Assembly: GCA_964612425.1 (NCBI GenBank)
Contig: CAZTDX010000008.1
Location: 20,155 to 84,154 of the forward strand
Reading direction: 5' to 3'
Length of the DNA stretch: 64,000 nucleotides
DNA from: CAUJGP01 sp964612425
Lineage (GTDB): Bacteria; Bdellovibrionota; Bdellovibrionia; Bdellovibrionales; Bdellovibrionaceae
Positions 45,518 to 54,628 of this stretch are shown here, piece by piece. The notes under the pieces are model-generated. The model was given only the letters and a program-made list of their open reading frames with translations. It had not been told where the DNA came from and did no database searches. The stretch's first letter is position 1. The number at the start of each line of letters is the position of its first letter. A program made the position numbers and the translations under genes.

Positions 45518-45631
45518 AAATCAGGCAAATTAAGATTATTAATTGAGATTTTTTGTCACAAATTCTTCCGCATTTTAATTATGAATATTTAAGATTTGTT
45601 AACATATGCTGATCTATGTTTATCTGTACTT

Positions 45632-46155
45632 CTGTAAGAAAGCAAGTTGATTTTGGATACACTAATCCATTGCCCCAGTATTGGGGTAGTGGCCGATTCC
45701 AGCGACTTGCATCCCCGGTGTTCGCGCCAAGACTAGGTTTGTAAACAGCACCTCTTTTATTCGTTTGATTACATGGAAATTTTCTAAAATGAACTTCTCC
45801 ATTGTTGGATTCGGATTTATGTCTAATAGCGCATTCATTCTTCTGTTTGGGCCTTTAGTCACTCGAGTCTCAAGTTAATGAGGGCAGACAAATATTCATA
45901 ATGTCGCTCACCCTTTGAGTGTCGTGTGCCATAACAATGTTGGATTAAAAACGTGAGCGTGCCAGTCTATAAATGGACGTGTTTTATCGTTAAACCGTCA
46001 AGTAAATATTGGGCCTCATCTCACACCCTGAAGTTCATCCGAAGCTTTCCTTATCTCATAAAAATAAATTTACTTTTTCGGCTCTGTTGGCATGAAAAAG
46101 GAATCCACTCCTATATCACTTCCATGTGTTATTCGAATAAATCAAGGGCTATTAG
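45632..46155 (-). ncRNA. IS110 right-end non-coding region, possible bridge/seek RNA (copy 2)
   Basis: Counterpart of 39497-40020. The block near 45690-45735 (CGACTTGCATCCCCGGTGTT and flanks) is identical in both copies while the neighbourhood has many differences, arguing for selection on RNA. A 66-codon frame here is broken in copy 1. Confidence 0.45.
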
Positions 46156-47202
46156 CTACAAAGTTTGTTCAAAAAATTCTTTCCTTAATTTCTTTCGCTC
46201 CTTTAAGTAATCCAAATATTTTTCGTTATACTTGTCGTTGTTTTTTAAAAGACACAAGGCAATTGAAGCAATTTGACGGGCTAAATTGATTTTAGTCTCC
46301 TTGTGAGCCACTCCTTTGGCTCGAAGAGCATCGTATCGATCCCTTAATTCACCATCGAGTCGCATCACGTTTTCTGCCGCACCAAGAAAGACATTTCGAA
46401 GCTCACGTCTTCCAAAAAATCTTTTATTCCCATAAATTCTTCCATTCGAAACTTGAATATGACGAACCAACATACAGTACCCCCAGAATTTGTGCTTATT
46501 TTCAAATCTGGCCGGCTGACAAACGATGGCTGCGATAATATTAGCACGGATAATGCTAATCCCTGGTATCGTCATTAAATTCCGAATCGGGCGATACTTC
46601 TTGCGATTTTTTTCAAATACTTCTTTGTACTTTTCTTTCTCACTCTCTAGAAACTCAATTTGATGAAATAATTTCTCAGCCACAAATTTCGCAGATAGAT
46701 TACTTAACTCCTTCACTCGTTCTTTATTTTTATAAAAACTATTCTCATCCGTTTGTATCGCTTCAGCCCTGAACACTGATTTCAATCGATTCTTAAAGCG
46801 AACAATTTCCTCCACAATATCCAAATACCCACTCACCGTGGTTCGAATCTCCATCCAATGAGACGTGTCGTGAAACACAGCCTGAAGATGATTTGTTCTC
46901 AGCTCCTGAGCCAAATGGAGAGCATCCCGGAAATCTGTCTTGGCCCCTTGTTTCTTCGCCACATAAGTAGGGTTACAAATTAATAAATGATCCACTTTGT
47001 CTTTTAACTGCAAGAATAACCATTGCGATATTGACGACTCCTCAAATGTCATATGTCGTTCACCATTTATTTTATTTATAACGTGAACTAGACTTTGTTC
47101 CGAAGTCTTAACGGTTTCACGCAATACGCACTGTCCATTTTCATCAACAACGGCAAAAGTTGAAGTTGTACTATGAGCATCGAGTCCTATATAATATTTC
47201 AT
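46156..47202 (-). CDS. IS110-family transposase
   Basis: 348 residues from the ATG at 47202. DEDD RuvC-like N-terminus (IGLDAHSTTS, AKKQGAKTDFRDALHLA), C-terminal transposase_20 part (LMTIPGISIIRANIIAAIV ... FFGRRELRNVFLGAA). Intact; recognises target and donor through an element-encoded RNA (known for the family). Confidence 0.92.
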   Translation of the reverse strand: MKYYIGLDAHSTTSTFAVVDENGQCVLRETVKTSEQSLVHVINKINGERHMTFEESSISQWLFLQLKDKVDHLLICNPTYVAKKQGAKTDFRDALHLAQELRTNHLQAVFHDTSHWMEIRTTVSGYLDIVEEIVRFKNRLKSVFRAEAIQTDENSFYKNKERVKELSNLSAKFVAEKLFHQIEFLESEKEKYKEVFEKNRKKYRPIRNLMTIPGISIIRANIIAAIVCQPARFENKHKFWGYCMLVRHIQVSNGRIYGNKRFFGRRELRNVFLGAAENVMRLDGELRDRYDALRAKGVAHKETKINLARQIASIALCLLKNNDKYNEKYLDYLKERKKLRKEFFEQTL

Positions 47203-47356
47203 AAGCGGCATCCTCCTTTTAGGATTAAATGGGTTTAACGTTCCATTTTACATCCATTCCCGAAAGGGTCTGACACGGCTTAGGTACAAATTTACATAGG
47301 CACGAGGTCCATTTTTGGATGTTCCCCACTAGGGGATGCTCGCTTTCTTACATTGT

Positions 47357-47398
47357 CTATAATTGAATAGTGACAACCTATAATTGAATAGTGACAAC
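47357..47398. repeat. two tandem 21-bp units at the IS end
   Basis: Unit begins CTATAATTGAATAGTGACAA; copies at 47357-47377 and 47378-47398, identical. Abuts the end of IS copy 2. Confidence 0.85.
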
Positions 47399-47438
47399 CT
47401 CATATCAAAAAGGTCGATTTTTTAGGTTAGGGAATATC

Positions 47439-47867
47439 ATGCCTTTTTTTCAATGGACCAAAGCAGAATATGGATTGAATATTCCAGAAATGGATTTAGA
47501 ACATCAAATTCTTATTAATCTCATGAATAAACTTTTTGAAAAAAATAAGAGTCAAGTACCAAAGGCGGAAATGATCCACATCATTAAAGAACTCATTGAT
47601 TATGTGATCATTCACTTTAAAGATGAAGAAATGTTTCTCGCGAAAATCAATTATCCTGATTTAGTGACCCATAAGAAAATACATCAAAAATTACTCAAAC
47701 AACTCAAAATGTACTACGAAGAATTTCTAAAACAGAATTCCGATAAAATTGATGACCGTTTTTTTGAATTTTTGAGTCTATGGTTAACGTCTCATATTCA
47801 ACATTTTGACATGGATTACAGTCATTTTTTACACTCAGAAACTTCCACCCGCCCCCCAAGTGATTGA
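47439..47867 (+). CDS. bacteriohemerythrin
   Basis: 142 residues from ATG 47439. Di-iron O2-binding four-helix bundle: ligands in MDLEHQILI, IIHFKDEEMFL, HKKIHQKLL and SHIQHFDMDY. Free-standing hemerythrin, cytosolic; oxygen storage or sensing. Suits a bacterium with microaerobic or anaerobic respiration, encoded beside the molybdoenzyme island but on the other strand. Confidence 0.9.
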   Translation: MPFFQWTKAEYGLNIPEMDLEHQILINLMNKLFEKNKSQVPKAEMIHIIKELIDYVIIHFKDEEMFLAKINYPDLVTHKKIHQKLLKQLKMYYEEFLKQNSDKIDDRFFEFLSLWLTSHIQHFDMDYSHFLHSETSTRPPSD

Positions 47868-47880
47868 AGATCTAAAAAAA

Positions 47881-48639
47881 TTAGAATGCGGTCATTAGCA
47901 ATTTAAGAGCTGCAATGAGCATAACAGCTCCCAACATTTTTTGAATTCTTATATTGGAAAAACGAAACACGCCAAAATAAGTGCCGACCATGGCACCCAT
48001 TGTGACGGAAGCCACCCAAATAATGGTCAATTTGAAGTCAAAAAATGCACTGGATTTTAAAATACCAGCAAGGCCAAAAATGGAATTGGCTAAAACAAAT
48101 ATCACTGAGAGCCCAGCAGCATGCCTTGGATCCGCCCACTTCATCTTTAACAATAAAGGGGTAAAAAATATGGCTCCGCCAGTACCCGTAATACCCGAAA
48201 AGACACCAATTACGCCACCAGCGGCTAAAGCCACTGGAAGCGTCACCTTTTTTACATCAAAATTATTGTTTGTAGACGGTTTGCTGAAAATTAGTTTTAA
48301 ACCTGATATGATTAGAACCATTCCTAAAGCCAAATAAAAATACTTTTTTTCGATATTGAGTTGAGCGGACCAATAGGCTGCCGGCATAGAGGTTACTAAG
48401 AATGGAATTACTTTCTTCAGATTAACTAAACCAGCTTTATGAAATCGGTAAAGACCGATTGACCCTACAACCAGATTTAACATCAAGGACGTTGGCCGCA
48501 TTAAAATCGAGCTGACGCCAAATAGGGCCATCACAGCCGAGTAACCACTGGCTCCCGCATGACCCACTGACGAGTAAGCCACTGCTACAATAAAAAAAAG
48601 CATTGTCATTACCATAAAGTCGGGCTGCCAAATTTCCAT
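47881..48639 (-). CDS. TauE/SafE-family permease
   Basis: 252 residues, about eight membrane helices; SVGHAGASGYSAVMAL and GVFSGITGTGGAIFFTPLLL are the two family repeats. Members move sulfite, sulfonates or other anions. Last in the direction of the cofactor operon; a role in anion (sulfite, possibly molybdate) movement is only a guess. Confidence 0.88.
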   Translation of the reverse strand: MEIWQPDFMVMTMLFFIVAVAYSSVGHAGASGYSAVMALFGVSSILMRPTSLMLNLVVGSIGLYRFHKAGLVNLKKVIPFLVTSMPAAYWSAQLNIEKKYFYLALGMVLIISGLKLIFSKPSTNNNFDVKKVTLPVALAAGGVIGVFSGITGTGGAIFFTPLLLKMKWADPRHAAGLSVIFVLANSIFGLAGILKSSAFFDFKLTIIWVASVTMGAMVGTYFGVFRFSNIRIQKMLGAVMLIAALKLLMTAF

Positions 48640-48655
48640 AATGTTTGTTTAACCT

Positions 48656-48985
48656 CTATTGTCCCTTGAGGCGATGCTCATGTTTGGTTCTTGTTTCAGC
48701 ACTCCACTGATCGATCTGAATGTTGATGTCGCCGATAATAATCCCGGACTTTGGAAAGGAATCATCACAAAGCTTAAGGGAATCTTCATCGCCGAGAACG
48801 ACAACGCAACCCTCCTTTTCATTTAGAAGATGTGATTGTGAGGCACTTGAATCCCACTTCATTTCTAGCGTGAAATTTTGCAGTCCTAGTTTATATTTTT
48901 GTTCTAAATGCTTTTTAGATTTCCAATGTCTAAGGTCTTCTTGATCTAATCGAACTCTAACATCTTTATCGAGCTTGATATTCAT
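48656..48985 (-). CDS. DUF7009-like hypothetical protein
   Basis: 109 residues from ATG 48985. DVRVRLDQEDLRHWKSK and LQNFTLEMKWD resemble small proteins often encoded near molybdenum-cofactor genes. Function unknown. Overlaps moeB by 20 bp. Confidence 0.55.
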   Translation of the reverse strand: MNIKLDKDVRVRLDQEDLRHWKSKKHLEQKYKLGLQNFTLEMKWDSSASQSHLLNEKEGCVVVLGDEDSLKLCDDSFPKSGIIIGDINIQIDQWSAETRTKHEHRLKGQ

Positions 48986-50000
48986 AAACACTCCTTTCGG
49001 CGCAGCAAATTTTATTGTAATTCAACTTTTTAAGAATTTCTTCAGCTTTTCTGGCTCTGGCACCCACTTTACAAATCAGAACGACGTCACGGTCTCTTTC
49101 AAAATCAGGAATACTTCCGGCTTCTAATTGACTTAAGGGGAAGCTATAGCTGCCATCAATATGAAATTCATTCCACTCATCAGGCTCTCGCACATCGACC
49201 AGCAGCGCAGAAGGATTAAAATTACATCCGGCATGTTTGATCTCTAGAATTTTACTTTCATCGAAATCGGAACCATGACAGGGGCAAGAGGGGCGTAACG
49301 GCACCGAAAGGCTACGATGTGAATGGTCACAAAAATCATAAAAATTAATTTTTCCAATCAGAGGATTTAATTCCGTATTTGCGCCCACTAGAATTTTCAT
49401 GGCTTCCAGGGCTTGCAAAGAGCCAATGACACCGACCACGGGACCGACCACTCCGGCCTCCGCACAATTTTGGATTTTAGAACTTGGAACCGAGGAATAC
49501 AGGCATCTATAACAAGCACCCTTGGATTTCCAGAAAACTCCGACTTGCCCTTCAAATTGTGAAATGGCGCCATAAATCATTGGCTTATCAAAAAGTGCAC
49601 AAACATCATTAATGAGAAACTTGCTTTCAAAATTATCGGTGCAATCAAGAATAAGATCAAACTGGCCAAAGAGATTCAGTGCCAAGGCCTTATCAAGAAA
49701 CCGTGGTTCATAGGAAACCTTCAGGTCGCTGTTCATCTTTGAAATTTTTTGAGAAAGGACTAGGGCTTTGTTCTTGCCTATCTCCTGATCAGTAAATAAT
49801 ATTTGTCGATGGAGATTTGTAACATGAACCTCGTCGCCATCAATGATTTCAATTTGTCCCACACCCATGGCGGCCAAATATTGGGCGACGGGGTGGCCCA
49901 GCCCGCCGGCTCCCACAATTAAAACTTTTGACGTGAGTAGTTTTTTTTGTCCTTCAAGCCCGATTTGAGGAAGAAGGGCTTGTCTATGATAGCGCTGCAT
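48966..50000 (-). CDS. moeB: MoeB-like adenylyltransferase with rhodanese domain
   Basis: 344 residues from ATG 50000, start of the conserved RYHRQALLPQIGLEGQ; a longer frame reaches into mobA. E1-like domain: GAGGLGHPVAQYLA nucleotide site, zinc cysteines (CYRC ... CPCHG), CAEAGVVGP. C-terminal rhodanese domain with active Cys in LICKVGARA. Adenylates the MoaD C-terminus and probably supplies sulfur. Overlaps mobA by 17 bp. Confidence 0.92.
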   Translation of the reverse strand: MQRYHRQALLPQIGLEGQKKLLTSKVLIVGAGGLGHPVAQYLAAMGVGQIEIIDGDEVHVTNLHRQILFTDQEIGKNKALVLSQKISKMNSDLKVSYEPRFLDKALALNLFGQFDLILDCTDNFESKFLINDVCALFDKPMIYGAISQFEGQVGVFWKSKGACYRCLYSSVPSSKIQNCAEAGVVGPVVGVIGSLQALEAMKILVGANTELNPLIGKINFYDFCDHSHRSLSVPLRPSCPCHGSDFDESKILEIKHAGCNFNPSALLVDVREPDEWNEFHIDGSYSFPLSQLEAGSIPDFERDRDVVLICKVGARARKAEEILKKLNYNKICCAERSVYEYQAR

Positions 50001-50553
50001 TCCAGTCCTCCGGTGTATTGAGATTTGTGAAAAACTCATCTTCTTCTGCTGGAATTTCATCAACTTGGATTTGTCCGAAAAGATGATTGAACGAAAAAGA
50101 ACCTTTGGAGAAACCCCCCGTGAAATTTTTCTCAAGGGTTTCAATTCCTGTTAGAATTTTATGGATATCATGAATGACAATAGGGAGTTGTTGCGCAGAA
50201 AATTTTGCTACATCCAGCTTTGTCTGGTAATGAATGAGACGACTTAGACCCGCATCATTGATAAAGGGCATGTCTACAGGTATGACGAGCAAAGTCCCCC
50301 TTTTTTCTAGATGCAATAAGTGACGACAGACTGACCTCAAACCTTCAAGTGGTCCTAGATCAGAGAAGAGATCCTTAACATGTGGGAACTCAGGTCTATC
50401 ACCACTTACGAGCACATTGCCTTTTCCAAGATGTTTTTCAAGCAAGGAAAATTGGTATTGCAAAAGACTTGTTCCCGCAAACTTCAACAAGGCTTTATCT
50501 TGTTTCATGCGAGTAGATTTCCCCCCCGCAAGAATGACTCCCACCATGCTCAT
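49984..50553 (-). CDS. mobA: molybdenum cofactor guanylyltransferase MobA
   Basis: 189 residues from ATG 50553 (AGGTGG upstream). N-terminal VGVILAGGKSTRMKQDKALL nucleotidyltransferase motif, PVDMPFI. Attaches GMP to make bis-MGD, the cofactor form used by DMSO-reductase-family enzymes, matching the upstream reductase. The gene start lies 59 bp inside moaE. Confidence 0.92.
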   Translation of the reverse strand: MSMVGVILAGGKSTRMKQDKALLKFAGTSLLQYQFSLLEKHLGKGNVLVSGDRPEFPHVKDLFSDLGPLEGLRSVCRHLLHLEKRGTLLVIPVDMPFINDAGLSRLIHYQTKLDVAKFSAQQLPIVIHDIHKILTGIETLEKNFTGGFSKGSFSFNHLFGQIQVDEIPAEEDEFFTNLNTPEDWNAALS

Positions 50554-51007
50554 GGTGATCCACCTTTCTATGTTGGCAAAGTGCATGACCCCGTACCCAA
50601 TCTGTTTCCCCATCCTGGTAGTATTCTTTTTTCCAGATAGGGGCTCGCGTTTTAATTTCTTCAATAATGTATCTGGTGATTCGATAGGATTCATCGCGAT
50701 GGCCTGTTGTTGCAACAATCGCCACACTGGCATCGCCCACCTCTAATTTTCCATGTCTATGAAGGACCAATATATTGGCATCTGGACTCCATTTTTTTTG
50801 GGCTTCAGTGGCAATATCAAAAAACGTTTTTTCACAAAGGGGAATGAAGCAATCATATTCCATCGCAACCACATTTCGACCCAAATTGGAGCTTCTCACG
50901 ATACCAATAAAAGAGTTTATAGCTCCATGGGTTGAATCCGCACACCAACGGGCGATCTCAGTGAGGTTAATGGGATTCAAAGTCACTTTCACCTCAACCT
51001 TGCTCAT
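50495..51007 (-). CDS. moaE: molybdopterin synthase large subunit MoaE
   Basis: 170 residues from ATG 51007 (GGAGG, 5 bp). Core: GAINSFIGIVRSSNLGRNV, MEYDCF, HRHGKLEVGDASVAIV, APIWKKEYY. The last ~25 residues, His/Gly-rich, lie over the mobA start and go beyond the usual end. Converts precursor Z to molybdopterin with MoaD. Confidence 0.94.
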   Translation of the reverse strand: MSKVEVKVTLNPINLTEIARWCADSTHGAINSFIGIVRSSNLGRNVVAMEYDCFIPLCEKTFFDIATEAQKKWSPDANILVLHRHGKLEVGDASVAIVATTGHRDESYRITRYIIEEIKTRAPIWKKEYYQDGETDWVRGHALCQHRKVDHHEHGGSHSCGGEIYSHETR

Positions 51008-51008
51008 A

Positions 51009-51275
51009 TCAACCTCCACAGACCGGAGGCAATAAGGCCAAATGGCTCATTTCACTCACGACAGTCTCTTCAGAAAGAATCTCGGATTCGGTTGCAAGGG
51101 CGGACTCGAAAACTAAACTGGACTCCGCATAGTTTGGTATCTGCTCTTGAAGTGCTTTATGAATTTTATTTTTTAATTGTAGAGCCGTATACGGGTGATC
51201 TATTGGCAATTTGATTTTCCCCGTAGGAACATATTTTCTAAAGGCGCCAAAAAGTTTAATCTCAATTTCTTTCAT
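51009..51275 (-). CDS. moaD: molybdopterin synthase sulfur carrier MoaD
   Basis: 88 residues from ATG 51275, ATGA overlap with moeA. Ubiquitin-like fold ending in the required Gly-Gly (PPVCGG), thiocarboxylated via MoeB. Confidence 0.92.
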   Translation of the reverse strand: MKEIEIKLFGAFRKYVPTGKIKLPIDHPYTALQLKNKIHKALQEQIPNYAESSLVFESALATESEILSEETVVSEMSHLALLPPVCGG

Positions 51276-52558
51276 AGTGTAAAGACCTCCACTGGTGTTC
51301 CACGTTTTATTGTTGTTCCTTCTTCTGGTAAAACCATCCACGCGTTTGACTGAAGGAGCGGGCTCACCATAAAGGAAGCTTGCCCTTTTAGGGCTTCAAC
51401 CTTGGTTTCTGGGCCATCTGAAAACATTTTAGCTTTATAAAAGCATTTTAGACCCTCTGGCTTTTTGATGTCTGAGGCTAGCACTGCCGTTAAGGGTTTT
51501 TCTAAATTGACACGTAAAAGAAAATCAATGAAGGGTCTTATAAAAAATCGGAATCCTACCAGCGTGGATATGGGGTTCCCAGGAAGGCCAAATATAAATC
51601 TGGTTTTGCTGTTATAAATGAGGGTCGCAAACAAGATTGGTTTTCCAGGTCGAATCGCACATTTATGAAAATGAACTTTGGCTCCAAGGCTATCCAGTGC
51701 GGGTCTCACAAAGTCATAGACGCCCATGCTTACAGCGCCTGTGCTAATTAAGAGTTCGATCTCTTCATCAAAAAGTTTCTTCAGTTTTTCTAAATAATTA
51801 GCCTGATCATCTGGAATGATTCCATAATTTTTTACTTTATAGAGAGGACTTGTTAAGGATGACTCTAAATAGATTCCCGTTGAATTTCGAATCTGACCAT
51901 AGCGCAACTTTTGGGTCTCATAGTCGACAATTTCCTTTCCCGTCGAAAGAATGCCGACTTTGATCTGTTTCTTCACTTTCAATCGTGAAATACCCTGGGT
52001 CGCAAGCACGAGTAAGTGCTTGCTGGAAATGCGCTCGCCTTTTGCTAATAACAGATCGCCCGCTCTGGTGTCTTCACCAGTGCGCCGGATGTTGTTTCCC
52101 ACAAGAGGTTTAGAATTGAGTTGGATCATTTTATGACCATACTGATTGATCGTAGCATGAACATCTTCAACACGAACAACCGTATCATAGTAGGGATGGG
52201 GGATCGGTGCGCCAGTCATAATTTCCACGGCGCCTTCCAAGCGTTCTATTTGAAAGTCGGAGTCGTCGTCACCGTCACCGCGATCGGCAGAGTTATCGGC
52301 ACCGTCACCAGCACCAATGAGAGTGTGCACAGGAATACTGTTGTTGGATGAACTCATAAAGGCTGTGACCGCTGCGGTATTGACGGCAAAGCCATCCATA
52401 GCGGAATTATCAAAGGGAGGATTGTTCTCTCGCGCTCGCAAGTCTTCAGCTAATACGCGTTCAACAGATTGTATTAGATCCACCTCCTCATTCTCATCAT
52501 TAGGGTAGACGCGGGCGGCTTCCTCCAAGATTTTTAAACTATCATTATATGAAATCAC
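51272..52558 (-). CDS. moeA: molybdopterin molybdenumtransferase MoeA
   Basis: 428 residues. PPFDNSAMDGFAV, TGAPIP, GILSTGKEIV, STGAVSMGVYD, FGLPGNPISTLVGF. Inserts molybdate into adenylylated molybdopterin. Residues ~80-97 hold an Asp/Gly/Ala-rich low-complexity insertion (DGADNSADRGDGDDDSD). ATGA overlap with the preceding moaC-mogA gene. Confidence 0.95.
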   Translation of the reverse strand: MISYNDSLKILEEAARVYPNDENEEVDLIQSVERVLAEDLRARENNPPFDNSAMDGFAVNTAAVTAFMSSSNNSIPVHTLIGAGDGADNSADRGDGDDDSDFQIERLEGAVEIMTGAPIPHPYYDTVVRVEDVHATINQYGHKMIQLNSKPLVGNNIRRTGEDTRAGDLLLAKGERISSKHLLVLATQGISRLKVKKQIKVGILSTGKEIVDYETQKLRYGQIRNSTGIYLESSLTSPLYKVKNYGIIPDDQANYLEKLKKLFDEEIELLISTGAVSMGVYDFVRPALDSLGAKVHFHKCAIRPGKPILFATLIYNSKTRFIFGLPGNPISTLVGFRFFIRPFIDFLLRVNLEKPLTAVLASDIKKPEGLKCFYKAKMFSDGPETKVEALKGQASFMVSPLLQSNAWMVLPEEGTTIKRGTPVEVFTL

Positions 52559-53655
52559 GTTGAAACTCCTCTCGTCGTCTCATCATGATGAGACTCTCCA
52601 CGCAGCATTCTGACAGCATGAGGAATCAAGGTGCCCACACAATCAAGTCCTTGCTGAACAGCCTTCGGACTCCCGGGAAAGAGGACAACCAGAGTGTCTT
52701 TAACCACGTAGGCTGACGCTCTTGAAAGCCAAGAGGCCTTCGTATATTGAGAGCCAAATTGTCTTTGCAACTCACCGAAACCTGTTAATTCTTTGGAGGA
52801 AATTTCTTTTAATATATCAGGCGTGATATCTCGCTTTGAAATTCCAGTCCCACCAGTAAGGAGCAACACATCCACTTTATGTTCGGCGGCTTCGTACACG
52901 AGCTTGAGAAGAGTCTCTTTGTCATCAGGTATGACTTTGTAAAACACTTCAACTCCAGATCTTTCACTGCAAAAGTTTCTGAGAAGGGTCCCAGATTGGT
53001 CTTGATAGATACCTTGACTGGCTCGATCGCTCAAGGTTCCGACAGCAAACCTTAGTTTTTGAAAACTCACATCGGCCGACTCGGAGGCGGTGGAGGTTGG
53101 AGTGGCGGAGGCGGAGGTTGGAGTGGTAGAGGTGGCGGTTGGAGTGGTAGAGGTGGCGGTTGGAGTGGTAGAGGTGGCGGTTGGTGCGCCTGTCGATTTT
53201 AACTTGGGATGCCTCCAAATTCCTGACTTTCCACCTTCTTTTGTTTGTAAATAAATATCATTTATCTCTATGACGGGATCTACGGCCTTGGCTAAATCAT
53301 AGATCGTTAAAAGGCAGATGTTTAGCCCAACCAGAGCTTCCATTTCGACTCCCGTTTTAGCATGGCAGACGACCTCGCAGTGGGCATGTACCTGATCATG
53401 ATCGGTATCAAGCTCGAACCCAATTCGTACTGAATCCAAAATGAGTGGGTGACAGAGTGGCAACAAACTGGAGGTGTTTTTGGCAGCCATAATGCCCGCG
53501 ACCTCGGCCATGGACAAAATGTTGCCTTTGGGAGAATCACCTTTAACAATCATCTGCATCGTGGCGGGGCTCAGGCGAATAGAGCCCCTTGCCATCGCTT
53601 TTCTTCGTGTTACCTCTTTATTTCCGACATCAATCATTCTGTAGTTTTGTTTCAC
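52555..53655 (-). CDS. MoaC-MogA/MoaB fusion protein
   Basis: 366 residues from GTG 53655, preceded by GGAGG at 5 bp and overlapping the moaA stop region by 2 bp spacing. Residues ~1-160 are MoaC (MIDVGNKEVTRRKA, LLPLCHPL, KTGVEMEALVG), making cyclic pyranopterin with MoaA. Residues ~205-366 are MogA/MoaB (DRASQGIYQDQSG, LLTGGTGISKRDITPD, PGSPKAVQQGLD), which adenylates molybdopterin. They are joined by a Thr/Ala/Pro-rich linker of repeated TATSTTP units. Fusing a first-step and a late-step enzyme is unusual. Confidence 0.92.
   Translation of the reverse strand: MKQNYRMIDVGNKEVTRRKAMARGSIRLSPATMQMIVKGDSPKGNILSMAEVAGIMAAKNTSSLLPLCHPLILDSVRIGFELDTDHDQVHAHCEVVCHAKTGVEMEALVGLNICLLTIYDLAKAVDPVIEINDIYLQTKEGGKSGIWRHPKLKSTGAPTATSTTPTATSTTPTATSTTPTSASATPTSTASESADVSFQKLRFAVGTLSDRASQGIYQDQSGTLLRNFCSERSGVEVFYKVIPDDKETLLKLVYEAAEHKVDVLLLTGGTGISKRDITPDILKEISSKELTGFGELQRQFGSQYTKASWLSRASAYVVKDTLVVLFPGSPKAVQQGLDCVGTLIPHAVRMLRGESHHDETTRGVST
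53125..53187. repeat. three tandem 21-bp units in the fusion linker
   Basis: In-frame unit beginning GGTAGAGGTGGCGGTTGGAG (plus strand), three copies, flanked by degenerate copies from 53089. Encodes the TATSTTP linker; prone to copy-number change without breaking the frame. Confidence 0.8.
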
Positions 53656-53656
53656 T

Positions 53657-54628
53657 TTATCCTCCGATGGCCGATAGGCTATGCATGTTGCCATAAATAT
53701 TTTCATGGAGTCTGTGACTCGATGGTTTCAGTCTTAGCGCGATCATAATCTTTTCTTTGACCGGAGTCAGATCGCTAGAATTCTGTAGTAGATTCCGAAG
53801 AGAAATATCTCCTTCACCAAAAAGGCAGAGGCGCAAGCCACCGACGGAAGAAACTCTTAGTCGATTGCAAGTGGCACAGAAGTCTTTCCTATAGGGTGAA
53901 ATGAACCCAATTCGACCACGAGAGTTGGTACGATAATACTCTTTGGCGGGTCCACTGGTAGATGTTGAATGGAACTCGCGCCAACCTTTTTCTAATAAGG
54001 TTTTTTCGAAATCCACAACGGGAAGATAGTGTCTGTCAAAATAGGTTTTATTATCTCCCGTTCGCATGAGTTCAATGAACCGAATAGAAATAGCCCTAGC
54101 CTTTGCATACTCGATAAACTGAAAAAACTCGCTATCATTTAAATCTTTTAAAAGAACACAATTTATTTTGATATTTTTAAAGCCAAGCTCAAGAGCGCGA
54201 TCAATGGAGCGCTTGATGGATTCACATTGATCCGTTCCACAAATCAACTTAAATTTTTCTTGTTGCAAAGAGTCCAGGCTAATATTGAGAGAGTCAAGAC
54301 CCGCAAGCTTAAGCTTTTCTAAGTCCTGTTCAAGGCGAAAGCCATTGGTGGTTAGAGCCACTTGATGGATTCCAACATCTTCTTTTAATGTGCGAATAAT
54401 CTCAAGCAAATCAGGACGAAGAGTCGGTTCTCCTCCCGTCAGGCGAATTTTTTCAACTCCTAGCTGTTGAAAGGCTACGGCTAAGTTGCGAATCTCCTTC
54501 AGATCCAAATATTTTGTTGAACAGCCCTTGTACCCATTAGGAAGGCAATAGCTGCACCTAAAATTACACTTCTCTGTCAGCGAGAGTCGCAGATATTTAA
54601 ATTTTCTTGAATAGTTATCAACTAACAT
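53657..54628 (-). CDS. moaA: GTP 3',8-cyclase MoaA
   Basis: 323-residue radical-SAM enzyme, first step of cofactor synthesis. N-terminal cluster CNFRCSYC (Cys21, 25, 28), C-terminal cluster CATCNRLRVSSVGGLRLC, and a C-terminal Gly-Gly. GGGGAG ribosome site. First gene of the moa operon behind a structured leader. Confidence 0.96.
   Translation of the reverse strand: MLVDNYSRKFKYLRLSLTEKCNFRCSYCLPNGYKGCSTKYLDLKEIRNLAVAFQQLGVEKIRLTGGEPTLRPDLLEIIRTLKEDVGIHQVALTTNGFRLEQDLEKLKLAGLDSLNISLDSLQQEKFKLICGTDQCESIKRSIDRALELGFKNIKINCVLLKDLNDSEFFQFIEYAKARAISIRFIELMRTGDNKTYFDRHYLPVVDFEKTLLEKGWREFHSTSTSGPAKEYYRTNSRGRIGFISPYRKDFCATCNRLRVSSVGGLRLCLFGEGDISLRNLLQNSSDLTPVKEKIMIALRLKPSSHRLHENIYGNMHSLSAIGG

Larger units (their letters stand above)
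45632..47358 (-). mobile_element. IS110-family (IS1111-like) element, copy 2, intact
   Basis: 1727 bp, opposite orientation to copy 1. Ends defined by where the two copies stop matching: CTGTAAGAAAGC at 45632 and GCTTTCTTACATTGTCT at 47358. No target duplication. A 21-bp tandem repeat begins at its left (5') end. Confidence 0.85.

Noticed and set aside
45662..45862. 66-codon minus-strand frame in the IS110 right end
   Set aside because: The same frame is broken by a stop and substitutions in copy 1, so it is not conserved as protein; structured RNA explains the conservation better.
47391..47438. Upstream start for the hemerythrin
   Set aside because: The extra 16 residues come from the tandem-repeat/IS junction; the conserved protein starts at 47439.
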